NCBI RefSeq assembly: GCF_027924605.1
Contig: NZ_AP027042.1
Location: 4,255,524 to 4,319,523, forward strand
Reading direction: 5' to 3'
Origin: Dyella sp. GSA-30
GTDB taxonomy: Bacteria > Pseudomonadota > Gammaproteobacteria > Xanthomonadales > Rhodanobacteraceae
DNA length: 64,000 bases
The stretch's first letter is position 1. Each line of letters begins with the position of its first letter. Shown piece by piece: positions 16,916-26,050 of this stretch. The position numbers and the translations under genes are program-made. The notes under the pieces are model-generated. The model saw nothing but the letters and a program-made list of their open reading frames with translations. It was not told where the DNA came from and did no database searches.

Positions 16916-17203
16916 ATGACCACCTATATCGTCTTCATCCGTGAGAGCACTCAGGATGCCGCTGAATTAGAGCGCTACTCAGCCTCCGTCAAGCCAAGCT
17001 TCGATGGCCACCCTGTGAGCTTTCTCGCGCTATACGGCAAGCACGAGACCCTTGAGGGCGCGCCTGTCGAAGGCGTTGTGATCATCTCCTTCCCAACGAT
17101 GGCCGAGGCGAAAACCTGGTACGACAGCCCGGCCTACCAGGATGTAGCGCAGCACCGCTTCAAGGGCGCTACCTATCGCGTCGTGATGGTCGAAGGTGTG
17201 TGA
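16916..17203 (+). CDS. DUF1330 (dimeric alpha/beta-barrel) protein
   Basis: A 95-residue cytoplasmic protein with the DUF1330 pattern: an N-terminal strand YIVFI, a helix with a conserved Tyr, the LALYGKHETLEG segment and VVIISFPTMAEAKTWYDSPAYQ. These are small dimeric ferredoxin-like barrels related to monooxygenase/EthD folds, of unknown function. ATG at 16916 follows AGGAGA. A REP-like doublet lies 8 bp after the stop. Confidence 0.9.
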   Translation: MTTYIVFIRESTQDAAELERYSASVKPSFDGHPVSFLALYGKHETLEGAPVEGVVIISFPTMAEAKTWYDSPAYQDVAQHRFKGATYRVVMVEGV

Positions 17204-17211
17204 GGCCTCTT

Positions 17212-17352
17212 GCCCCCCTCACCCCAACCCTCTCCCCCGGCGAAGCCAGGGGAGAGGGAGTCTGACCGAGGTGGCCTCAATGTTTCGCACTTGCGTAACT
17301 CAGCTCCCTCTCCCCTGGCTCCGCCGGGGGAGAGGGTTGGGGTGAGGGGGGC
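17212..17352. repeat. REP/BIME-like inverted repeat, family A copy 2
   Basis: A 141-bp inverted doublet with the same arms as the element at 3688-3836 and a related spacer containing TTTCGCACTTGCG. It lies between a stop codon and a convergent gene. Confidence 0.85.
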
Positions 17353-17437
17353 TCCTGCCTGAATCACATACACAACGCAAAGCACACATCGCCACTTGCA
17401 AACGCCACGATTACCCGCGACCGAGGCGTCAAGACAC

Positions 17438-17842
17438 TCACTCTGCCGGCGATTGAAATACCAAAGGAACAGACCCGCGCGCCCCTCTGACGCCCGCTGT
17501 CAGGCGCAGACCATCGGACCGGCACAGGTCAAGGTTCGGATAAATCAGCGTTCGGCCGTTGCCGAATGTCACGCGGACATCGCGCATGCATCCTCCACCA
17601 GGCACATCCACCGTGATCGACGTCAGCCCACCCTGCAATGGCGCCGCGAGGTTCATATCGTGAAAGACCGGATCCTGGGGCGGTGCGAAAGCCAGGCCGG
17701 TCACACTGTCGAACGTGGCGTTGACGATACGGAAATGATGCACGGGCTTGTGCTCATCGTCGGCCTTCGCATTACCGACGAAAAGAATCGCTGCAGCCAC
17801 GGCAAACGTTGCAACGAAGGCGCTGATACGGGTCAGATGCAC
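17438..17842 (-). CDS. Small secreted protein of unknown function
   Basis: A 134-residue protein with a clear signal peptide (hydrophobic about 7-22, cleavage near AKA) and a beta-rich mature part containing two Cys (GGGCMRDV and LDLCRSDG) that may form a disulphide. GTG at 17842 is preferred because TGGAGCG precedes it and the signal peptide begins there; a TTG 15 codons earlier would add a polar stretch before the signal. No family recognised. Its upstream region is shared with the divergent kinase gene at 18060. Confidence 0.7.
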   Translation of the reverse strand: MHLTRISAFVATFAVAAAILFVGNAKADDEHKPVHHFRIVNATFDSVTGLAFAPPQDPVFHDMNLAAPLQGGLTSITVDVPGGGCMRDVRVTFGNGRTLIYPNLDLCRSDGLRLTAGVRGARGSVPLVFQSPAE

Positions 17843-18059
17843 GGCGGCGCTCCAGGCAGGTTGTTGAGGTACCGGTCTTGCGTGCAATGGGTTGCACCGA
17901 CGACAGGCAGCTCATCCAACCCTTTCCTTGCCTCGCCATGAAAGCCATTCGGGACGAATCGTCGTGAGATGATGACGAATCGTAGCGATTTGATACGTTG
18001 CTTTTCAGCGCCAATCCCGGCACTTAAGATGAGCCAGCGACCCACTTGGATAGACCGTA

Positions 18060-19175
18060 ATGAAGGTCCGCCTCGGCAATACCGACATTGGCCTGGCCCG
18101 CTATGTCGGCCTATGGACGGCCGTGGTCTTGGCGTTTACCGTCCAGCGATACCTGAACGACGTCGTCGGCGGTCAGCATGTCTGGGACATCTCCGACTAT
18201 CTGCGCTGGTCCATGATTCAGTGGTACACGTGGGCTGCGTTGGCACCCTGGATATTCGGGCTTGCAGCGAGATATCCCATTCAAGCCCCCGTGCGCCTGC
18301 GCAAGCTGGGCAAGCCCCTATCGGTGAGTCTGGGCGTGACGCTGCTGGCGATGGTTATCGATGCGGCCATATCCACCGTATTCGAGCCGAGCTCCTTTAT
18401 GGAGCAGCTTCGGCTGTTTCTCGGCTTCCATGTCGCAACCGGGTTGCTTACCTATTGGGCCCTGTTCGCGATTCAGCAGGCCATGGCATTCCACGCCGAG
18501 AAAACCCGTCGCGAGCTGGAAGCAAGCCGACTGCAGGCCGAACTCGCTCAATCGCGACTGCAGGCTCTCAAGTCGCAGCTTCAGCCGCATTTTCTGTTCA
18601 ATACGCTGCACGCCATCTCGACACTTCTCGATGAGGACACCCTGTCGGCAGGCGACATGCTGCTGCGCCTGAGCGATCTGCTACGCGCATTTCTGGAAGA
18701 CTATGACGGCCAGGAGATCAGCCTGCAGCGCGAGCTGATACTGCTCGATCTCTATCTCGGCATTCAGCGGACACGCTTCAAGGACCGTCTCACGACGCAG
18801 ATATATATCGCCCCGGATACCCTGCACTGCTCGGTACCGAGCCTGATCCTTCAGCCAATCGTAGAGAATGCCATTCGTCACGGCATCGGCGAGCATGTCG
18901 GCGCGGACTGCATCGAGATCGAAAGCCGGCGCGAGAACGATAGCCTCTGCATCGATGTGCGCAACCGTAACAGTCGGCTGGCGGCCGGAGCCACATCCAC
19001 GTCCGGGCGTGGCATCGGACTGTCCAACACGGCACTGCGTTTGCGTGAGCTCTATGGCGATGCGGCGCAGGTCCGCCTGGAAATGATCTGGCCGCAGGGT
19101 GTGATCTGCCGCCTGCGCCTGCCGTTCCGCGAACTTGAAGAGCCCGATGACGTGCCGGAAGTGGAGACGACATGA
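18060..19175 (+). CDS. LytS/YehU-type sensor histidine kinase
   Basis: A 371-residue kinase of the His_kinase (PF06580) class. Four membrane helices (about 12-30, 50-70, 88-108, 120-142) are followed by a coiled segment, the phospho-acceptor H177 in LQPHFLFNTLH, and an ATPase domain with PSLILQPIVENAIRHG and a GRGIGLSN G-box. It probably senses the membrane state and phosphorylates the LytTR regulator, whose gene overlaps its end by 4 bp (ATGA), showing translational coupling. This is similar in design to AlgZ/AlgR and YehU/YehT; the exact orthologue is not certain. No strong ribosome-binding site precedes ATG 18060. Confidence 0.92.
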   Translation: MKVRLGNTDIGLARYVGLWTAVVLAFTVQRYLNDVVGGQHVWDISDYLRWSMIQWYTWAALAPWIFGLAARYPIQAPVRLRKLGKPLSVSLGVTLLAMVIDAAISTVFEPSSFMEQLRLFLGFHVATGLLTYWALFAIQQAMAFHAEKTRRELEASRLQAELAQSRLQALKSQLQPHFLFNTLHAISTLLDEDTLSAGDMLLRLSDLLRAFLEDYDGQEISLQRELILLDLYLGIQRTRFKDRLTTQIYIAPDTLHCSVPSLILQPIVENAIRHGIGEHVGADCIEIESRRENDSLCIDVRNRNSRLAAGATSTSGRGIGLSNTALRLRELYGDAAQVRLEMIWPQGVICRLRLPFRELEEPDDVPEVETT

Positions 19176-19960
19176 GCATCACGGCACTCGTCGTGGACGA
19201 CGAACCGATCGCACGTCACGCGATCGTACGCCTGCTGCGGGATGACCCGGATATCGAATTGCTGGGCGAGTGCGGCGACGGAGCTTCGGCTGTCCGATCG
19301 ATCCGGCAGCAGTCGCCCGATCTGATCTTTCTCGACGTCCAGATGCCTGCGATGAACGGCATAGAGGTCGTCAATACCATCGGGGCCGCGCGCATGCCGG
19401 CAACCGTCTTTGTCACCGCTTATGAGCAATATGCCGTCCGCGCATTCGAGGCGAATGCGGTGGACTATCTGGTAAAGCCGTTCAGTCGTGAACGTTTCGC
19501 CGATACGCTGGCCCGCGTCAAAAGGCGGCTCGCTGTCCGCGACGCTAAGGACGAAGCCCCTTCGGAGCGCATACTGCAAGCGCTGGACGCCATGCGCCAG
19601 CGCGACAGCTATCTCAAGCGTGTTCCCGTACGCACCGACGAGCACATTATCTTCGTCGACGTCGACGATATCGTATGGATCAAGGCCAGCGGCAACACCG
19701 TACTGCTTCACCTGGCCGAAGGTGTCCACGAACTGCGCGAGACCATGACAACGCTTGCCTCGCGCCTCGATCCTCAGCACTTCGCACGTATCCATCGCTC
19801 GGCCATCATCAATATGCGCCGCGTGCAAACCATCCATCCCTGGTTCAACGGCCACCACGTCGTCACCATGGATACCGGGCAGAAGCTGCGCATGAGTCGC
19901 TATCAGCATGAGGCCTTTTTACGGCTTGTGCCGATTCGGGATGTGAAGCGGGACGAATAG
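19172..19960 (+). CDS. LytTR-family response regulator
   Basis: A 262-residue regulator. The receiver (1-120) has D9-D10, phospho-acceptor D55 in FLDVQMP and K102 in LVKPF. A linker follows, then a LytTR DNA-binding domain (about 155-255) with VDIDDI-type, the SGNTV strand and HRSAIINM. It starts inside the stop codon of the kinase gene, so both are made together. Targets cannot be told from the sequence. Confidence 0.94.
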   Translation: MSITALVVDDEPIARHAIVRLLRDDPDIELLGECGDGASAVRSIRQQSPDLIFLDVQMPAMNGIEVVNTIGAARMPATVFVTAYEQYAVRAFEANAVDYLVKPFSRERFADTLARVKRRLAVRDAKDEAPSERILQALDAMRQRDSYLKRVPVRTDEHIIFVDVDDIVWIKASGNTVLLHLAEGVHELRETMTTLASRLDPQHFARIHRSAIINMRRVQTIHPWFNGHHVVTMDTGQKLRMSRYQHEAFLRLVPIRDVKRDE

Positions 19961-19984
19961 AGTCAGCCCCCTGCCGCACAGACG

Positions 19985-20836
19985 TCAGTGAATCGCAGCA
20001 GCCTTCTGGGCAGCCGCTGCCTGTACTGCCTGGAGCTGCCTGCTGGCTCCCCTATCACCGTCGGCGGCCGCCTTCTTGATAAGCACCACCGCCTCCTCGG
20101 TCTTACCCTGGGTCAGCTTCGTGTAGCCCAGCCCGTTGGTTGCTGACGCGACCTGATCCCGAGGCAATGACGCATCCGTCGTAGCCACCGCAAACGACTT
20201 ACTTGCTGCGTCGACATTGCCTCCGGCAAGTTGCGCCCAGCCGCATTGAGCGGAGTTGCTCTCTTTGCAGACGGCCTCGGCAACCACGGAAGGCTGCGCA
20301 GATGCGAGTACTTTATCAATGCGGCTCTTCATCGCCGGAGGCGTCGGGATGACCGCCGCAAATACCTGCGCCCGATCGGCACTGGCCGCCGCGTTATTGG
20401 TGACTTGCGCGTGCAATTGCACATTGTCGATCTTCAGCTGCTTGTAATGATTCGCGAGCTTTTCGACATTTACTTGAACGATGCTGTTGGGACCTTCAGA
20501 AGAAACATCGACAAGCTTTTCTGAGGGAGTGGGAGTCAGTGTGGTGGTAATCAGCGGCGCCGAGTCGGGCACAAGTCCCTCCAGACTGGGTTTAACTTCA
20601 ACCGCTATGGTCACACGTGGATTGCGGCCGCTCTTCATATAATCGAACAACGAGCTGACTCCGCTCGATACGCTGCACACGATAAGAAAAATCGTCGCAT
20701 ACTTGAAACAGGTTTTCAGCGTCGCATGTTGCTGCGGTGAAATGTTCTTTCCGATAATCCCCGTAACGACGCCGCCCATCAGACCAAGCGCAAGGCCGGG
20801 CAAGCCGTACTGGAGCAGACCTCCATCGAATGCCAT
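19985..20836 (-). CDS. Membrane-anchored hypothetical protein with TPR-like C-terminus
   Basis: A 283-residue protein with two N-terminal hydrophobic helices (about 10-30 and 43-65), a beta-rich middle and an Ala-rich helical C-terminal part (about 185-275) that reads like one or two TPR/Sel1 units (GLGYTKLTQGKTEEAVVLIKKA). ATG at 20836 follows a very strong AGGAGGTGG. No family recognised; the arrangement suggests a helical repeat held at the membrane. It is convergent with the LytTR regulator gene. Confidence 0.72.
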   Translation of the reverse strand: MAFDGGLLQYGLPGLALGLMGGVVTGIIGKNISPQQHATLKTCFKYATIFLIVCSVSSGVSSLFDYMKSGRNPRVTIAVEVKPSLEGLVPDSAPLITTTLTPTPSEKLVDVSSEGPNSIVQVNVEKLANHYKQLKIDNVQLHAQVTNNAAASADRAQVFAAVIPTPPAMKSRIDKVLASAQPSVVAEAVCKESNSAQCGWAQLAGGNVDAASKSFAVATTDASLPRDQVASATNGLGYTKLTQGKTEEAVVLIKKAAADGDRGASRQLQAVQAAAAQKAAAIH

Positions 20837-21061
20837 AACCACCTCCTTTCGACGCATTTCAGCTACGAATGAACCCAGGCCGGGCCGCCAGAGTATTCTC
20901 AGAAAAAAAAGGGATGTCGTTAGGTCCGAAGTAGTAGGCCAAATCGACCGGCCGGCATGCAGCCAGGAGCATTGGACTCAAGAATCGAGTTGATTTATGC
21001 CTCCTCGATATCCAAACTAATAGTAAAAGGACATCGCCATTAAACGCTCCCTGGGGAAATA

Positions 21062-21075
21062 TTGATCTAAATCAG
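21062..21075. promoter_or_regulatory. Candidate FNR/Anr-type site
   Basis: TTGATCTAAATCAG matches the FNR/Anr consensus TTGAT-N4-ATCAA at nine of ten defined positions. It lies in the 478-bp region between two divergent genes, about 225 bp from the hypothetical gene start and 240 bp from the sulfatase start. The rest of this region shows nothing recognisable. Confidence 0.35.
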
Positions 21076-21314
21076 CTTACTGTAGATCTTTCCCGACATC
21101 CCGACTGCCATTGGAAATGGTGGAGATTGGCACTGGTCAAGGTCTCAATTGTCGCTTAATTGCCATCTTTTCGTGACTAACCTTCGATCAGAATCCAGAT
21201 TCCGAAACAGAGTTGCCGGCACAGACCCGGCAATTAGCTAAACAGCGTTTGCATGTATGCGGTACGGCTGGCCCAAAAGCCGGCCTGGAGTTCCAACCAA
21301 CAACAGGGGGAAGT

Positions 21315-23432
21315 ATGCAGAGCGACGAGAGCGGCAGCACCGCGGCAAGCCATAGCGCAGGGCAAGGACAGGCACAGCAGATAGCAAGCGAGCGAAAATC
21401 CCGCCCCAATATCCTGATGATCATGGTGGATCAGCTTTACTATCCCGACAGTGGATACGGATCGGCTGGGTTTGCCGATGGCATCAAACAGGTGCTCAAT
21501 TTTGTCGGCAATATCGATCCGGCCAACAACGCATGGGCACAGTACTATCCCGGCTTCTGCAAGCTGCGCGAATACGGGGTCGTATTTACCGATCACACCA
21601 TCGCCGAATCGGCCTGTATCCCGAGTCGCGCCAGCATCATGACCGGGCAGTACGGCCCCCGTAGCGGCGTGACGCAGACCGACGGTCTGTTCAAGAGCGG
21701 CGACGCGCAAAATTTCCCCTGGCTCAAGGCCGATGGCGCCCCTACTGTTGGCGACTACTTTCGTGAGATCGGCTACAGCACGCATTACTTTGGCAAGTGG
21801 CATGTCAGCGACCCGCCGGAGCACACGCTGGAAGGATTCGGGTTCGCCGATTGGGAGCTGTCGTGGCCGGAACCGCATGGCTCGTTGACCAACAACATGG
21901 GCGCTTATCGCGATTATCAGTTCGCCGACCTGGCGTGTGCGTTCCTGTGCAATCGCGGCCTGGGCGTGCCGTTCGCGCGCAACACGGGGCATGTCAGCGC
22001 GAACGCTCCCGACAGCCCTGTCGTGCCGGAGCCGAAGCCTTTCTTTGCGGTGTGCTCGTTCACCAATCCGCACGACATCGCCACCTACCCGACCTTGCCG
22101 CGCGCGCTGAAACCACAGTTTCCACCGAACGAACCCCTGGAACAGCCGGAGTTCGGGCCCGGCATGTCGGTGCCCGTACCGCTGCCCGGCACCTTCAGCG
22201 CGGCGCCGAAGAACGGCACGTTTCGCATCCCGATGAACCCGCTGGGATTGCCGCAGGCATGCGCCACCGCATCGCCCACGCAGAACGAAGACCTGCTGAC
22301 CAACAACAAGCCGCGCGCCCAATACGACTACGCCTATAAGGTAGCCTTGGGGCTGGCAGCAAAGACTGGCCTCAGCATTGCCGAAGCCAAGGGCGGCGAT
22401 GAGGCGACGCAGCTGCGCAACGCCATCGAGGCGACGCTGGCCATTCCGATTCCCTTCCAATTGCAGGAAGACGCCGATGGCGCCGCCACCGGGTTCCTGC
22501 AGTACTACGCCTATATGATCTCGATGGTCGACCGACACATCCATCGCGTACTGCAGACTCTGGATGAAGCCGGCCTGCGCGACGATACCGTGGTCGTGTT
22601 CGCCTCCGATCACGGCGAGTATGGCGCATCGCACGGCATGATGATCGAGAAGTGGCACGGCGCCTATCAGGAAACGGTGCATGTACCCTTCCTGGTGAGC
22701 GCCAAACAGTTCAATACCGACCGGGATACGCCGGTGCTGATCGACGCACTTACCAGCCACATCGACATCTTGCCGACCTTGCTGGGGATCGCCGGAGCGA
22801 GCACCGCACAAATCGAACGGGCTCGTCGCAATCTGTCCAAGACGCACCCCGCCGCGGCACTGCCCGGGGCGAATCTTGTGCCACTGATTGAAGCGGGTGG
22901 CGGGCCGGTGATCGGACCCGATGGCAAGGAGCGCAAGGCGGTCCTGTTTGCCACTGACGACATGATCACCGAACCGCTGCCGCGCGACGACGATCCGCAC
23001 AACGTCACTTCGCAGCAGCAGTACGCGGTATTTGCCGCGACGGTTGAATTGTTGCGTACGCCGCCGACAGCAGATGCGACGCCACACCGCCATTTGCCGG
23101 ATCTGACACCCGGCCCGGTATGTCAGCCCGCGCACGTGCGCGCGCTGCGCAGCGGCGACTGGAAACTGGTGCGCTATTGCGATCCGTGGAGTCCACAGCC
23201 GGTGCCGGACCAGTGGGAACTGTACAACCTGGCTCACGATCCGATCGAGAACGTGAACCTGATCGTCTATAACGGCGCCTTTCCAACACCGATCGCAGCA
23301 TCCGCCATGCCGGCGGGGGTGACGGAGGAAGACGTAGTGGCTACCGCCAAGGCTCTGCGCGAAGAACTGGCACGGCAGGAAGCGGCTTGGTTATCGCCCT
23401 ATCCCAGCGCGTATCCCAGCGGCAGGCTTTGA
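21315..23432 (+). CDS. Type I sulfatase (formylglycine-dependent)
   Basis: A 705-residue alkaline-phosphatase-superfamily sulfatase. N-terminal metal ligands appear in NILMIMVDQ (about 32-40). The catalytic motif is ACIPSRAS with C101, which must be converted to formylglycine by a sulfatase-modifying enzyme encoded elsewhere. HYFGKWH (about 158) and ASDHGEYGASHG (about 433) supply further metal and sulfate ligands. No signal peptide is evident, so it may act in the cytoplasm or use another route. ATG at 21315 follows GGGGGAAG. Substrate (aryl or alkyl sulfate, or a sulfated sugar) cannot be told. A strong hairpin follows the stop. Confidence 0.88.
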   Translation: MQSDESGSTAASHSAGQGQAQQIASERKSRPNILMIMVDQLYYPDSGYGSAGFADGIKQVLNFVGNIDPANNAWAQYYPGFCKLREYGVVFTDHTIAESACIPSRASIMTGQYGPRSGVTQTDGLFKSGDAQNFPWLKADGAPTVGDYFREIGYSTHYFGKWHVSDPPEHTLEGFGFADWELSWPEPHGSLTNNMGAYRDYQFADLACAFLCNRGLGVPFARNTGHVSANAPDSPVVPEPKPFFAVCSFTNPHDIATYPTLPRALKPQFPPNEPLEQPEFGPGMSVPVPLPGTFSAAPKNGTFRIPMNPLGLPQACATASPTQNEDLLTNNKPRAQYDYAYKVALGLAAKTGLSIAEAKGGDEATQLRNAIEATLAIPIPFQLQEDADGAATGFLQYYAYMISMVDRHIHRVLQTLDEAGLRDDTVVVFASDHGEYGASHGMMIEKWHGAYQETVHVPFLVSAKQFNTDRDTPVLIDALTSHIDILPTLLGIAGASTAQIERARRNLSKTHPAAALPGANLVPLIEAGGGPVIGPDGKERKAVLFATDDMITEPLPRDDDPHNVTSQQQYAVFAATVELLRTPPTADATPHRHLPDLTPGPVCQPAHVRALRSGDWKLVRYCDPWSPQPVPDQWELYNLAHDPIENVNLIVYNGAFPTPIAASAMPAGVTEEDVVATAKALREELARQEAAWLSPYPSAYPSGRL

Positions 23433-23440
23433 CACAGACA

Positions 23441-23470
23441 GGCATGGAGGGAATTCGCTCCCTCCATGCC
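23441..23470 (+). terminator. Hairpin after the sulfatase gene
   Basis: An 11-bp perfect stem (GGCATGGAGGG/CCCTCCATGCC) with an 8-nt loop lies 8 bp after the stop codon. No T-run follows, so termination is likely but not certain. Confidence 0.5.
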
Positions 23471-23539
23471 TCTGCACTCCTAAAGTATCCGGAATAACTG
23501 CCGCTACCGGTGACAAAGGAATGCCGGTAGTGAGCAAGC

Positions 23540-24364
23540 ATGAACCTGTCGATCAATACCTCGGCCACGGCCACCGTATCAACGACAAACCCCAGCACGA
23601 CAGCGCTCAAGCAGTCGCCCCCCGATCCCACGACCGGGCCAGCTTCCGCTTCGCTCACCGTTGCGGCCGTAGATCCGCAGAAATCGCAACAGGCCGTACA
23701 AAGCTACCTGTCGGCACTTTTCGGCACGCAGGCAAAGTTGAGTGCGGACTCCGAAGCCATTGCCAACGCCTTGGTTCCGTCCATGCAGCGACTGATCCTG
23801 CAGCGGCCCGACCTGGCGAATGCGCAGTTCGATTTCAGCTCGGACAACGGCGCCATCAAGGTTACCTCCAATAGCCTGAGCGAAAGCGACCGCACCTGGC
23901 TCCAGAACACCTTCAACCAGAACGGTTCACTGGTAAAGGCCGTCAATACATTTCATGACGATGCCGTGGCAGGCTACGCCCAGTATGCGCAACTCGATGG
24001 CCACTCGCTTTCCAGAGCCGAGATGGACGCGGTGAGCACGCGGGCGGATGGCATGACCCATTTCATGTCGCTGTTCAAGCGCCTTGGCGCAGCGGCCCAG
24101 CCCCTACTCGATGGCTCCGGCGGCACGTATGTCGCGCAAAATGGCGCCAAACTCAACCTGGTGCAGCCGAGTACGGCAGTGGGCTTTCTAAGCTTCATGC
24201 AAAGCGCGAAGGCGAGCAGCGACGGTACGGCCACGCTGTATATGCCCAAGGGCCAGATCGTTCATGGCGGACTCAAGGGCGACGTGTTTGCAAACATGGA
24301 TGCCATGCCACGCCTTCTTCCACCGTCCGACAGCCATTCGTTCGGCTTTCACGAGGTGGCCTGA
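23540..24364 (+). CDS. Hypothetical protein, Ser/Thr-rich N-terminus
   Basis: A 274-residue protein with no signal peptide or membrane helix. The first 45 residues are low-complexity Ser/Thr/Pro, followed by a mainly helical domain. The low-complexity start is like that of type III or type VI secreted proteins, but there is no other support for secretion. The ribosome-binding site is weak. It is convergent with the gene at 24367, the stops being 2 bp apart. No family recognised. Confidence 0.65.
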   Translation: MNLSINTSATATVSTTNPSTTALKQSPPDPTTGPASASLTVAAVDPQKSQQAVQSYLSALFGTQAKLSADSEAIANALVPSMQRLILQRPDLANAQFDFSSDNGAIKVTSNSLSESDRTWLQNTFNQNGSLVKAVNTFHDDAVAGYAQYAQLDGHSLSRAEMDAVSTRADGMTHFMSLFKRLGAAAQPLLDGSGGTYVAQNGAKLNLVQPSTAVGFLSFMQSAKASSDGTATLYMPKGQIVHGGLKGDVFANMDAMPRLLPPSDSHSFGFHEVA

Positions 24365-24366
24365 AT

Positions 24367-24750
24367 CTATCCCGCCGCTATCCAGTCAGTGCGATTGGCA
24401 GCGGACAAGAAGGGCGCCAGTATCTGCTTCAGTTTGCGCCGTCGTATCGGCGAACCACAGAACAGATAGTTGGAATGGTCCGTCAGGTTGCACAGCGCCA
24501 ATACCTGGAACTCGCTTCGTTCGTCATACCCCGCGGCGATAACACGATCGCCCAACTGCAAAAACAGGCGATCCGGCCAGCGAGCAAGTAAAGCGAGGCT
24601 GACCGTCGAATCGCTCAGGTCGATACCGATCTCGTTGAAGTATTGCGTAGTCGTCGTCATGCTTTCCGTCGCTGCGACGCGATCGACACCCACGGTACGA
24701 TCCCGCACCCTTGCGATCTCTCCGCTGATAGTTAGCAGCTCAATCGTCAT
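24367..24750 (-). CDS. Small hypothetical protein
   Basis: A 127-residue soluble protein. The middle (SLALLARWPDRLFLQLGDRVIAAG) suggests a compact alpha/beta fold. It overlaps the end of the upstream membrane-protein gene by 11 bp, so the two form an operon and are probably co-translated. Both contain segments about the state or display of an oligo-binding-like fold, but I do not recognise either family. Confidence 0.65.
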   Translation of the reverse strand: MTIELLTISGEIARVRDRTVGVDRVAATESMTTTTQYFNEIGIDLSDSTVSLALLARWPDRLFLQLGDRVIAAGYDERSEFQVLALCNLTDHSNYLFCGSPIRRRKLKQILAPFLSAANRTDWIAAG

Positions 24751-25303
24751 GCGTGATTGTCTTGCGCAAGGCGAGGTAGGCCCGATAAGCCCGCAAACGA
24801 CGTGGTCGAAAAATGCCGAACACGTCCACTAATGCGAATATGCCGAACACCCCACAGACGAGGGCCGCGATCGCCAATGCAATGGTGACTGGCAGCAAAA
24901 TAACAAAGAGCCATGTGGACAGCTGATTTATCCAGGGCCACAGGAACATCAACGCGAACCCGAGTATCGGCGTCAACAGGACCAGCAACGCAGACACACC
25001 CGCCCGCTTCAACGTCAAAGGCTCCAGGGCTACACCCGAATCATGGCTGTAGAGCCAATAGATATACCGGCGTCCATTGACGACATGCGGGGCCACAGTC
25101 ACGCGTTCCGGTAACTGGACATGCCGTAGCACCGTGCCAGCCGATGCGCTGTCGGTGAAGTTGCTGGCGGTACAGAAATACCAATGGCCATCGATACGCA
25201 ACCGATAGAGCCGCGTCGACTCACCCAGTCGCCCCCGGACCAGACTGCCTTCAAGGCGATCAAGCTGGCCGCTCACGGTTCCATATAAGTTGTTTTTCGT
25301 CAT
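24740..25303 (-). CDS. Hypothetical two-helix inner-membrane protein
   Basis: A 187-residue protein: an N-terminal soluble beta-rich part (1-105, with GTVSGQLDRLEGSLVRGR and WYFCTASNF) and two membrane helices (about 108-130 and 136-165), ending in a basic tail. The soluble part could be an OB- or SH3-like barrel. ATG at 25303 gives a start in front of the folded part; earlier in-frame codons read into basic, Cys-rich sequence. It overlaps the next gene by 11 bp. Confidence 0.65.
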   Translation of the reverse strand: MTKNNLYGTVSGQLDRLEGSLVRGRLGESTRLYRLRIDGHWYFCTASNFTDSASAGTVLRHVQLPERVTVAPHVVNGRRYIYWLYSHDSGVALEPLTLKRAGVSALLVLLTPILGFALMFLWPWINQLSTWLFVILLPVTIALAIAALVCGVFGIFALVDVFGIFRPRRLRAYRAYLALRKTITHDD

Positions 25304-25502
25304 GGGTAACTGTTCGGAGCTTCCCTGCAGCTCGATGCACACTTTTCGATGATAGCGTGGATTTCCGGCTGGCCTGCTATGAGCCAGCAATATTTTGCGA
25401 CCGGGACAACGACAAACTCTACCTGCATAAGCCAAATGCAATGACATAATCGATTTGCCAGAAGCATTCAGACCATCTACCCATCATGGACAAGAGATTC
25501 GG

Positions 25503-26015
25503 ATGAAGATCAAGCTGATCGGTTCTACCGTAGTCGCCATCGCAGCACTTGCGTCGGGCGCACAAGCAATCGGCCAAGAGGTGAAGCTGGACAGTAATTC
25601 AGCGGGCATGGTGGTTCGCAAATACACGGGCATGTCTGCCACGCCGTTCTTCAACCAGTTCGCCGCCAAATTGCAGGAGGACGCGAAAGCGGGCAACACC
25701 GCCATTGGTAAGGGCGCCGCCAAGTATCTTGCTCAGCTTGCATCCGGGAACTCCTACGGCTACATCCATCAAACAACACGCTCGGTCACCGAGCGGGAGC
25801 TGCAAACCGGTATTCAGGCGGAAACCGCCACGGATGCACCCATGGTCGTCGGTCAGACCACGATCGATCAGGTATGCCAGAAGAAAACGAGCAATACCGT
25901 CACCGTGATGGGCACGACTTATGTCGCGGAGGTCAATTCAAAAGGCGCACTTGCCTGGGTGATGCAACGCTCCATCACATCCCTTATGACCACCTGCCCC
26001 GACACCACGATATAA
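25503..26015 (+). CDS. Small periplasmic protein of unknown function
   Basis: A 170-residue protein with a signal peptide (1-about 22, ALASGAQA) and a mature part with two Cys (IDQVCQKK and MTTCPDT) that may pair. No known motif. ATG at 25503 lies just before the signal peptide. It is convergent with arsC, the stops being about 35 bp apart, and appears unrelated to it. Confidence 0.65.
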   Translation: MKIKLIGSTVVAIAALASGAQAIGQEVKLDSNSAGMVVRKYTGMSATPFFNQFAAKLQEDAKAGNTAIGKGAAKYLAQLASGNSYGYIHQTTRSVTERELQTGIQAETATDAPMVVGQTTIDQVCQKKTSNTVTVMGTTYVAEVNSKGALAWVMQRSITSLMTTCPDTTI

Positions 26016-26050
26016 AGGCGGCCGGATGCTGGCGATGACGAAGGCCGCGC

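Noticed and set aside
3688-17352. Repeats considered as a CRISPR array
   Set aside because: Copies are isolated inverted doublets without spacers of constant length and no cas genes.
18060-19960. LytS/LytTR pair named algZ/algR
   Set aside because: Domain order fits, but orthology to alginate regulators cannot be shown from the sequence.
21234-23237. 667-codon open frame opposite the sulfatase
   Set aside because: Long only because of high GC; the plus strand has the sulfatase motifs and a good start.
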